A stretch of DNA of 12,467 nt, from contig CABUGI010000057.1 in the NCBI GenBank assembly GCA_902491055.1, positions 1 to 12,467 on the forward strand, in the 5' to 3' direction. Position 1 is the stretch's first letter; each line of letters starts with the position of its first letter. The translations under genes and the position numbers were made by a program. Positions 7,285-12,467 of the stretch are shown here, piece after piece. The notes below the pieces were generated by a model, which had not been told where the DNA came from, did not search any database, and worked only from the letters and a program-made list of their open reading frames with translations. The DNA comes from an uncultured Collinsella sp. (lineage in GTDB: Bacteria > Actinomycetota > Coriobacteriia > Coriobacteriales > Coriobacteriaceae).

Positions 7285-7309
7285 GTCATTTAAGAACGTC
7301 CCCAATGAC
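7285..7309. repeat. REP-like palindromic element
   Basis: GTCATT (7285-7290) and AATGAC (7304-7309) are inverted around a 13-nt centre. The segment GTCCCCAATGAC (7298-7309) recurs exactly at 11905-11916. Short intergenic palindromes shared between distant sites are typical of REP elements; genome-wide copy number is not visible here. Confidence 0.55.
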
Positions 7310-7328
7310 CACGCCGATGTTTTGGCCA

Positions 7329-7445
7329 CGACAGCGAAAGCCCGCCAGAGCGAGCAAGGTGCCTTGAAACGAGGCGGCATTGACCTTCTGGTCATGCCGC
7401 CGAAGTTGAAAGGCAGATTGCCGCTCTGGCGGGCTTGCAGCGTCG
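7329..7445. repeat. Long nested inverted repeat (about 115 bp)
   Basis: The main outer stem is a perfect 15 bp (7338-7352 with 7422-7436), extended by CGAC/GTCG (7329-7332 with 7442-7445). Inside it, TGCCTT/AAGGCA pairs (7360-7365 with 7410-7415). The core is a 12-13 bp hairpin with one bulge (7373-7385 with 7390-7401) and a TTCT loop. The whole folds as one long interrupted hairpin between two convergent genes. It has no T-run, so a plain rho-independent terminator is unlikely. It could be a MITE or BIME-like element, or a structured 3' end. Confidence 0.75.
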
Positions 7446-7448
7446 GCT

Positions 7449-7477
7449 GGTTACGCGGTTCGTAGAACCGCGTAACC
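7449..7477. other. Perfect 13-bp hairpin abutting the lacC stop codon
   Basis: Stem 7449-7461 pairs with 7465-7477 with no mismatch around a 3-nt loop, immediately after the lacC stop at 7478-7480. Read on the minus strand, no T-run follows. It may cap or stabilise the lac mRNA 3' end, or act with the long inverted repeat beyond it, and is not a textbook terminator. Confidence 0.7.
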
Positions 7478-8413
7478 CTAAAGCTCCGTTACTTCAACGT
7501 TGTTGTAGATCTCGTCCCAGCGGTCCATGACCAGGTGACCGGTCTTGGGATCCATAGCGTTGAGTTTGCCGCAGGTATTGGCGGTCTTGAGCACCGTGAC
7601 GTCGTCGGCGCCAGCAGCAATGGCATGTGCAAAGCCGGCGATGGTCGAGTCGCCGGAACCCGTTGCGTTCACAGCCGCAATCGCGGGCGTCTTGGCGCGG
7701 AACGCGCGACCCTCATGGAAGCCAACCGAACCGGCAGCGCCCATCGAAACGACAACCCAGGGGATACCGGCAAAACGGTCATCGGCGGCGAGCGCCTCGC
7801 GCAGGGCATCGACATCATCGGTCGTAAAGGACGTACCCAGCAGGCCGTTAATCTCGGTCAGGTTGGGCTTTACGAGCTCAGGCTTAGCGTCGGACTCCAG
7901 CGCGGCCTCCAGCGATGCACCCGAGGTATCGAGCAGCACCTTGGCGCCCGCCTCCTCGGCGATCTTGACGAGCTCGGCATAGTAGCCGGCATCGACGCCA
8001 CGCGGCAGCGAGCCCGAAAGCGTCACAACGTCCGCCTTCGCTGCAAGCTCGGCAAACTTGGCCGTAAAGGCCTCGAGCTCGGCCGGGGCGATCTGTGGGC
8101 CGCTCTCCAGCAGCTCGGTCTGATTACCCTCGTGCAGAATATTCAGGCAAATGCGCGTCTCACCGGCGATGGGCACAAAGTCGTTCTTGACGCCGTCGGC
8201 ATCCATAAGCTCGGCCATATAGGCACCCATGTGGCCGCCGAGCAGACCGGTCGCGAGCACATCGTCGCCCAACTGCAGCAGTACACGGCTCACGTTGAGG
8301 CCCTTACCGCCAGCAGTCTTTTCGGGCGTCACGCGGTTCACGTCGTCGATGATCAACTTGTCGAGCTGATAGCGCGTATCAATCGACGGGTTCATGGTAA
8401 CGGTCAGAATCAT
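7478..8413 (-). CDS. lacC: Tagatose-6-phosphate kinase (PfkB family)
   Basis: Cytoplasmic sugar kinase of 311 aa that should phosphorylate tagatose 6-phosphate to tagatose 1,6-bisphosphate with ATP. PfkB-family features are TMNPSID at 6-12, GGKGLNVSR at 35-43, VKPNLTEI at 181-188, VVSMGAAGS at 221-229, and NATGSGDSTIAG at 249-260 with the catalytic base D255. 1-Phosphofructokinase (FruK) is the close alternative. The GSGDSTIAG form and the lacA-lacB context favour LacC, although such kinases often accept both substrates. The start is the ATG at 8413, 6 nt after AGGAG; the in-frame ATG at 8458 lacks a site and lies in the spacer. It is the last gene of the lac operon, 56 bp after the epimerase gene. 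The spacer holds a 5-bp GGGGC/GCCCC hairpin (8431-8435 with 8448-8452). Confidence 0.87.
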   Translation of the reverse strand: MILTVTMNPSIDTRYQLDKLIIDDVNRVTPEKTAGGKGLNVSRVLLQLGDDVLATGLLGGHMGAYMAELMDADGVKNDFVPIAGETRICLNILHEGNQTELLESGPQIAPAELEAFTAKFAELAAKADVVTLSGSLPRGVDAGYYAELVKIAEEAGAKVLLDTSGASLEAALESDAKPELVKPNLTEINGLLGTSFTTDDVDALREALAADDRFAGIPWVVVSMGAAGSVGFHEGRAFRAKTPAIAAVNATGSGDSTIAGFAHAIAAGADDVTVLKTANTCGKLNAMDPKTGHLVMDRWDEIYNNVEVTEL

Positions 8414-8469
8414 ATTGAACTCCTGTTTCCGGGGCACGGCACGCGCAGCCCCAAACATACGATAGCTTG

Positions 8470-9351
8470 TTAAAGGATCTCGATCTCAAAGCCGCGGGTG
8501 ACGGTCTCTCCCGGCTTGGCCACCAGGCAGCCGCGCTTGTGCTCCAGAATATCGTCCTCGTCGGAGCAGGTGGACAGGCCGCCCCACGGTTCCACGGCCA
8601 CAAAGTCGCCCTCGGGCTTGCTCCACACAATCAGGTATGGCATATCGGGGAACGTCAGGCGCACGCCCTTGTCCTCGGTTTTCTTGGTCAACGTAACCAC
8701 GTGGCTCTCGAGCACGTCAAAGATGGTCTCTGCGAAGTCAAAGAGTTCGTGGGTCAGCGGCAGGTCATGGCCAACCATCGGGTTCTTGCTGCGATGCTCA
8801 ACATCAATCAGGCCCGTCGAGGGAACGGCAGTACAGAGCTCGGCGGCCTCGCGCTGCTCAAAACGGAGCTCGTAGTCGTCGTAGGACTCGCCCTCGTCAA
8901 GCGGGCACTTAAAGCCAGGGTGACCGCCCACAAAGAACGGCATGTCCTCGGTGCCCTCATTGGTCACCTCGTACGACACGGCCACCTTCTCCGCATCGAT
9001 CGTGTAACGAGCAACGATCTTAAACGGATACGGGTACTGCTCGAGCAACTCGGCATGGTCGGCAGAGCTTAAGCTCAGCACAACCATGTTGTCGCTCTGC
9101 TCCTCGAGCTTCCACTCCTGCTTGCGAGCAAAGCCGTGGCGGGCGAGCTTGACCTCGCGGCCGCCCATGGTCATTGCGCGACCGTCACGAAGGCCGCCGC
9201 AGATCGGGAAACAAATGGGTGCCTGGCCCGACCACACCGCCGGGTCGCCCTGCCACAGGTACTCACGGCCGTTGGCCGTAATAGAAGTGAACGACCCGCC
9301 CGCCGTGCTCAGTGCCACGCGGATAGAACCGTTATCAAGAACAAACTCCAT
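8470..9351 (-). CDS. Aldose 1-epimerase family protein (LacX/GalM-like)
   Basis: Predicted cytoplasmic mutarotase-fold protein of 293 aa that interconverts alpha and beta anomers of an aldose or its 6-phosphate. Candidate catalytic residues are H72 in ARHGFAR, H144 in GGHPGFKCP and E254 in AVEPWGG. It belongs to the shorter branch that includes LacX of the lactococcal lac operon, an uncharacterised companion of the tagatose-6-phosphate genes. In this operon it may equilibrate galactose 6-phosphate or galactose released from lactose; that is inference. I chose the ATG at 9351 because GGAAGG lies 5 nt upstream and the family begins near MEFVLDNGSI. The ATG at 9384 has weaker support. The 119-bp spacer to lacB has a small CAGCCC/GGGCTG hairpin (9374-9397) and no clear terminator. 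Confidence 0.87.
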   Translation of the reverse strand: MEFVLDNGSIRVALSTAGGSFTSITANGREYLWQGDPAVWSGQAPICFPICGGLRDGRAMTMGGREVKLARHGFARKQEWKLEEQSDNMVVLSLSSADHAELLEQYPYPFKIVARYTIDAEKVAVSYEVTNEGTEDMPFFVGGHPGFKCPLDEGESYDDYELRFEQREAAELCTAVPSTGLIDVEHRSKNPMVGHDLPLTHELFDFAETIFDVLESHVVTLTKKTEDKGVRLTFPDMPYLIVWSKPEGDFVAVEPWGGLSTCSDEDDILEHKRGCLVAKPGETVTRGFEIEIL

Positions 9352-9470
9352 AGGAGCCTTCCCTTTCTTACGACAGCCCGCCAAGTCAATAGGGCTGATA
9401 GAAAACCGGCCCGCGCCCCATCACAGAAACGCGAGCCGTCAACGGACTAGTTAATTACGCCGGATACCCG

Positions 9471-9995
9471 CTAATCATGGTATTCGCCGCGGTCCCACTT
9501 CTCGAGGAACTCGTCAAAGAAGTGCGGGTCAGCCTGAGTCTCGGCGTCGGCCTTATTGCAGGCATCGATCTTGGCGATCAGGGCGTCGTGCTCGGGGGTC
9601 TTCTCGTAGGGCTCCTCCAGGAAGGCAAGCATGATATCGGCCATCAGGAACTCGCCGGTGATCTTGCCGCCAAAGCCCACGATGTTGGCGTTGAGCTCGC
9701 GACGGGCATACAGGGCAGAGGTCATGTCACGGACCAAGGCGCAGCGGGCGCCGGGAACCTTGTTGACGGCGTTGGTGATGCCGATGCCGGTACCGCACAG
9801 GGCCACGCCAAAGTCGGCCTTGCCGCTGGCAACAGCCTCGCCCACGGCCTTACCGTAGATGGGGTAGTGCGTACGGGTGTGGCTGTAGGTGCCGCAGTCG
9901 AGCACCTTGTAGCCAGCCTGCTCCAGGCGGTCGGCCAGATAGATCTTCTCGTCCGTAACGATATGGTCGCAACCGATTGCGATGGTCTTCTTCAT
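9471..9995 (-). CDS. lacB: Galactose-6-phosphate isomerase, subunit LacB
   Basis: One of two subunits of the heteromeric enzyme that converts galactose 6-phosphate to tagatose 6-phosphate. It has 174 aa, near the 171 of lactococcal LacB, and resembles it along its whole length. Conserved stretches are IAIGCDHIVTDEK at 5-17, GTYSHTRTHYPIYGK at 35-49, CGTGIGITNAVNKVPG at 67-82 with C67 as the likely active-site cysteine, FGGKITGE, and the C-terminal FLEKWDRGEYHD. The fold is RpiB/LacAB. The start at 9995 follows AAAGGA by 7 nt. It lies 63 bp after lacA with no terminator between them. Confidence 0.96.
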   Translation of the reverse strand: MKKTIAIGCDHIVTDEKIYLADRLEQAGYKVLDCGTYSHTRTHYPIYGKAVGEAVASGKADFGVALCGTGIGITNAVNKVPGARCALVRDMTSALYARRELNANIVGFGGKITGEFLMADIMLAFLEEPYEKTPEHDALIAKIDACNKADAETQADPHFFDEFLEKWDRGEYHD

Positions 9996-10058
9996 CAGAA
10001 CGTCCTTTCGTCTGAATTCACAAGTTGAGATAGAAGTTCGAGTTCTCGGTGGCTCTCG

Positions 10059-10487
10059 TTAGGCCATCTTGTTGAGCATGTCGACACGGATCTGGTGACG
10101 GCCGCCGGCGTACTGGGCGCGCAGGAACTCGCGGGCGATCTTCTTGGCGACCTCGATGCCCACAACGCCCGGACCCATGGTGACCATGCGCGAGCCGTTG
10201 TGCTCGCGGGTCATGTAGGCGGAACGCTCGTCGGAAATGTTGGCGACAACCATGCCCTTGATCTTGACGGCGGCCATATAGGAGCCGACGCCGTACTTAT
10301 CGAATGCGAAGCCCTGGGAATCCTTGTGCTCCAGCAGGTCCTTGGCAACGGCGGTGGCGGAATCGACAAAGTCCGCGGCAGGGGTCTCGGAATAGTCGAC
10401 GACCTCGTGACCGTCGGCGATGAGCATCTCCTTGATGGACTCCTTCATCGACATACCGTCGGCATCGGAAGCGATTACAACCCTCAT
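10059..10487 (-). CDS. lacA: Galactose-6-phosphate isomerase, subunit LacA
   Basis: Partner subunit of LacB and first gene of the lac operon here. At 142 aa it is about the length of lactococcal LacA. It carries the family stretches KIKGMVVANISDERSAYMTR at 75-94, the H96-N97 pair in REHNGSRM, and the C-terminal GGRHQIRVDMLNKM. The active sites are expected to form between LacA and LacB, so neither is thought to work alone. Translation starts at the ATG at 10487, 5 nt after a strong AAGGAGG. The upstream 240 bp carry the operon's probable promoter and operators. Confidence 0.96.
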   Translation of the reverse strand: MRVVIASDADGMSMKESIKEMLIADGHEVVDYSETPAADFVDSATAVAKDLLEHKDSQGFAFDKYGVGSYMAAVKIKGMVVANISDERSAYMTREHNGSRMVTMGPGVVGIEVAKKIAREFLRAQYAGGRHQIRVDMLNKMA

Positions 10488-10727
10488 GACATCCTCCTTG
10501 AGAGATACGCTGGCGCGTAGTTTCTGTTTGGAAGTGTTGAATCGCGATCAGGTCCGGGCATCTGAATGTGCGGTTCTTCACTGTTCATGTTTATTTGAAC
10601 ACATTCGAACATCAACTGCAACAACTATTTGTTTATCTTTGTTCTTCTTTGAACAAATACCGTTCGCGAACGACTGTTGACCGTTTGGGATCGTGAAAGC
10701 TTCGTCCTGGCACGTCTTCAACAAACA
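10488..10727 (-). promoter_or_regulatory. lac operon control region with GAACA/TGTTC half-site cluster
   Basis: This stretch upstream of lacA has no gene. It is AT-rich around 10580-10660. Half-sites lie at 10582-10587 (TGTTCA), 10596-10601 (TGAACA), 10606-10611 (CGAACA, 10 bp after the previous one) and in TTTGTTC-6-GAACAAA (10638-10657). They end with the perfect palindrome CGTTCGCGAACG (10661-10672). Repeated short half-sites of this kind fit a DeoR-family repressor such as LacR, but none is encoded in the window. One promoter guess on the minus strand is TTGCAG with TCAAAT at 17 bp; I have little confidence in it. Confidence 0.6.
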
Positions 10728-10764
10728 AAAGGGACGGCCGAGAACGAGTCCCGGCCGTCCCTTT
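10728..10764 (-). terminator. Intrinsic terminator of the membrane-protein gene
   Basis: A perfect 13-bp stem (10728-10740 with 10752-10764) has an 11-nt loop. On the minus strand the stem runs into TTTTGTTTGTT, 33 bp past the stop codon at 10797. It also insulates lacA from read-through. Confidence 0.88.
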
Positions 10765-10796
10765 GCGGTATGCCCCAGCAAATACAGCTGTTTTAG

Positions 10797-11810
10797 CTAC
10801 TCGGCCTGCCTACCCTTTTTGGTGTGCTTGGACGGAGCACTCAGAAAGCGGCCCGTCAAATAGTTCGCCGGGCCGGAAATATCAATCCCCAGCAGCACAT
10901 GCCCCAGCCACAGAAACGCCGCGAGCACCAGCAATGGAATCACGCACGAGGTCACGATCATCACGATGACGCCTTCGATGAGATCGGTCGCCTGCTGCAC
11001 AATCTCATCGGTCATCTGCTTGGCGCTGCTGGTCACCGACGTGACAAGACCCGAGGCGCCGTCGGCAAGCTGCTCAAGCACGTTCTTGGACTCTGTGGAC
11101 TCGGCCTTTTTCTTGCTTGCCTTGGAGTTATCACTATCTTCCGCACTCGCAGCGTCAGTCGCCTTTTGCTCAGCCGCTTCGATGCTCACTCGATACGTTT
11201 CGTCGACCTTTTGCGACACCCATACACTTGCAGGCACCAACGCCATGCCGATCATGGCGACCACCAGCACGCGCGTCGCCACGCGGCGCAGGACGGAGCT
11301 CGTACTCCAGCGCCCGTGAATGCCGAGCGACGCCGCAAAGAGCACCAGCGCAAACGGGATCAAGATGCCCAAGCCAACCGACCACAAAATGGTCAACAGG
11401 TATTTCTCGAGGTATAGCACGGCAAGCACGATGCCCAAGTTACCCGAAAGCTGTGCGAGCTGCTCGGCAACCGGCGTTCCCGTATCGCCCGGCAGCGCAG
11501 TGATGCCCGCAGACAGCGCCACGCACGAGGTCGTGAGCGCCAGTACGTTACCTTTCTTTTGATCGATGACCTCGATGGTGGAGTCCCAAGTTTTGGTATC
11601 GGCGAAATGCGGACGGGCCACAAAGCCCGACAGCAACGCCAGTACCACGAGCGCAACGATAAAGCCAATCTGCAGCTTTTTGTTTGCGCACACGACATCG
11701 GACAGGCTGGGCTGTAGCTCGGTTACCGTCGTATGCTCAGTTATCTGGACAGGACGCCCATGGGCCATCTCATGTGCGTCTCTCTTTTGAATCGATCCGT
11801 TGTCCGGCAT
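10797..11810 (-). CDS. Multi-pass membrane protein of unknown function
   Basis: I do not recognise a family. The 337-aa product has a polar N-terminus (1-45) and hydrophobic segments at about 47-65, 88-107 (weak), 123-143, 145-164, 180-199 and 279-309; the last is long enough for one kinked or two close helices. Between 200 and 278 lies a polar segment rich in Ala, Ser, Lys and Glu (EAAEQKATDAASAEDSDNSK at 211-230) that looks like a coiled coil or flexible extracytoplasmic stalk. The C-terminus is basic (SKHTKKGRQ). No enzyme motif, signal peptidase site or transporter signature is visible. The start at 11810 has an excellent AGGAGG 7 nt upstream, so the gene is surely expressed. It has its own terminator and lies between lacA and lacF on the same strand. 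A link to lactose transport is possible but unproven. Confidence 0.85.
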   Translation of the reverse strand: MPDNGSIQKRDAHEMAHGRPVQITEHTTVTELQPSLSDVVCANKKLQIGFIVALVVLALLSGFVARPHFADTKTWDSTIEVIDQKKGNVLALTTSCVALSAGITALPGDTGTPVAEQLAQLSGNLGIVLAVLYLEKYLLTILWSVGLGILIPFALVLFAASLGIHGRWSTSSVLRRVATRVLVVAMIGMALVPASVWVSQKVDETYRVSIEAAEQKATDAASAEDSDNSKASKKKAESTESKNVLEQLADGASGLVTSVTSSAKQMTDEIVQQATDLIEGVIVMIVTSCVIPLLVLAAFLWLGHVLLGIDISGPANYLTGRFLSAPSKHTKKGRQAE

Positions 11811-11848
11811 TTGGATACCTCCTCATTCCGGCCTGTATTGCGGATGGA

Positions 11849-11854
11849 AGTATA
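11849..11854 (-). promoter_or_regulatory. Possible -10 box of the membrane-protein gene
   Basis: On the minus strand this reads TATACT, 38 nt before the start codon. Only poor -35 matches lie at 15-18 bp (for example GTTCGG or TTCGGT). Confidence 0.4.
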
Positions 11855-11904
11855 CCCACCCAACGAAAAACCGAACGGCAAGACGGACGGAGCGCACCAA
11901 GACT

Positions 11905-11916
11905 GTCCCCAATGAC
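11905..11916. repeat. Second copy of the REP-like core
   Basis: GTCCCCAATGAC is identical to 7298-7309. Flanking bases are partly similar (AAGAcTGTCCCC versus AAGAACGTCCCC), but the inverted GTCATT partner seen at the first site is absent here. Confidence 0.5.
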
Positions 11917-11928
11917 TATCTCGGGATG

Positions 11929-11995
11929 AGTTGCGGTGGAATAGGGATTGTTTAGCGCCCGCCAGCCCCTATTCAATCCCTATTTCACCGCAACT
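11929..11995. repeat. 22-bp inverted repeat with 23-nt loop
   Basis: Arms 11929-11950 and 11974-11995 pair at 21 of 22 positions. The loop contains CCCCTATT (11966-11973), which can compete with the outer arm for AATAGGG (11939-11945), so two alternative folds exist. No T-run follows on either strand. It lies between the membrane-protein gene and lacF and may be a small mobile or REP-type element, or a processed hairpin in the lacF transcript. Confidence 0.75.
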
Positions 11996-12008
11996 TGGGG
12001 GAGAACAG

Positions 12009-12041
12009 AAAAACCCTGCCGCGGATAGCGGCAGGGTTTTT
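12009..12041 (-). terminator. Intrinsic terminator of lacF
   Basis: A perfect 14-bp stem (12009-12022 with 12028-12041) has a 5-nt loop, with A-tract and T-tract on the two sides. It can act in both directions. It lies 27 bp past the lacF stop codon. Confidence 0.92.
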
Positions 12042-12068
12042 GGAAGGGGACGAGGTTGTGCGGGCTCG

Positions 12069-12407
12069 TTAGGCGAGCTTGGCCTCGAGCTCGGCGATAC
12101 GCTTATAGGCATCGATGGTAAAGCGGGTCTGCTTCTCCAGGATCATAGTGGTCATGAGGGTATCCTGAGCGTGAGCCATGATGAAGGTCATCTCCATCTC
12201 GCCGCCGCCGGCCTCCTGCGAAAGCAGCTTGGTCTGCGTGTCGTGGGCGCCGATGAGTGCATCGCTGGCATCCTTGTGCAGCTGCTCGGCCTTCTCAAAA
12301 TCACCCTCGCGAGCAGCATCGAGCGCTGCAAGCAGATCGGTCTGGGCGTCACCTGCGTATGCGACAATCTCGAATCCAACCATCGAGATTTCTTCTTTGG
12401 TTGCCAT
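12069..12407 (-). CDS. lacF: PTS lactose/cellobiose-class IIA component
   Basis: Cytoplasmic phosphocarrier of 112 aa that passes phosphate from HPr to the IIB domain of a lactose- or cellobiose-class permease. The phosphorylated histidine is H79 in FIMAHAQDTLMT, and D82 matches the family's conserved aspartate that holds the trimer's metal. The helical, Ala/Glu-rich remainder and the length are normal. The start at 12407 follows AAAGGA by 7 nt. Lactose is favoured over cellobiose because lacABC lie nearby on the same strand, but IIA sequence alone does not settle this. The IIB and IIC partners are not in the window. They may lie to the right, upstream in the same transcript. The last 60 bases (12408-12467) show no further gene or promoter. 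Confidence 0.92.
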   Translation of the reverse strand: MATKEEISMVGFEIVAYAGDAQTDLLAALDAAREGDFEKAEQLHKDASDALIGAHDTQTKLLSQEAGGGEMEMTFIMAHAQDTLMTTMILEKQTRFTIDAYKRIAELEAKLA

Positions 12408-12467
12408 ATTGCGTTCCTTTCACATATGAACCAACGGAGAGCATCGCGTCCGGGCATACGCGCTGCG

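Noticed and set aside
7217..7465. An 82-codon plus-strand ORF after the ATPase
   Set aside because: It runs through the direct repeat, the REP-like element and both arms of the long inverted repeat. No ribosome binding site or protein family is visible.
10668..10680. A LexA/SOS-box resemblance (CGAACGACTGTTG)
   Set aside because: At least one consensus position fails and no SOS gene is downstream. The palindrome CGTTCGCGAACG and the neighbouring half-sites explain the bases better.

Overview
The window is about 60% G+C (estimated by eye), gene-dense, and uses strong AGGAGG-type ribosome binding sites. It combines a lactose-class PTS component, Gram-positive-type tagatose-6-phosphate genes, a Gram-positive-type GalT and an anaerobe's flavodiiron protein. 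This suggests a saccharolytic, host-associated anaerobic actinobacterium of the Coriobacteriia, most like Collinsella. That assignment is inference from protein style and composition, not from a search.

Left part (1-5709). A flavodiiron protein (115-1275, minus) ends at a perfect palindromic terminator. Upstream of it lies a LacI-family regulator (1405-2436, minus), divergent from a galK-galT pair (2775-5599, plus) whose reading frames overlap. The 338-bp divergent region holds three copies of one 16-bp operator-like sequence, so the regulator very probably controls itself and galKT. The pair ends at a strong intrinsic terminator.

Middle (5710-7477). An AAA ATPase with a DUF4143-type C-terminal region sits between the two galactose loci. 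It is preceded by three tandem 33-bp units, and an imperfect 35-bp direct repeat lies on each side of it. Behind it is a dense run of palindromes. This looks like an accessory insertion in an otherwise metabolic region.

Right part (7478-10796). A minus-strand operon, in transcription order, runs lacA, lacB, a LacX/GalM-like epimerase and lacC. It isomerises galactose 6-phosphate to tagatose 6-phosphate and phosphorylates it. The bisphosphate aldolase (lacD) is not in the window. Upstream of lacA is a cluster of GAACA/TGTTC half-sites, probably the operator region of an unlinked repressor.

Far right (10797-12467). An unrecognised multi-pass membrane protein is followed on its upstream side by a REP-like element and a 22-bp inverted repeat. 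Then comes lacF, the IIA component of a lactose-class PTS, with its own terminator. Taken together, the locus can handle galactose by two routes: PTS uptake feeding the tagatose-6-phosphate pathway, and non-phosphorylated galactose through the Leloir enzymes GalK and GalT. I see no clearly undescribed pathway. The most unusual material is the repeat-flanked ATPase unit, the three-operator divergent promoter, and the membrane protein.
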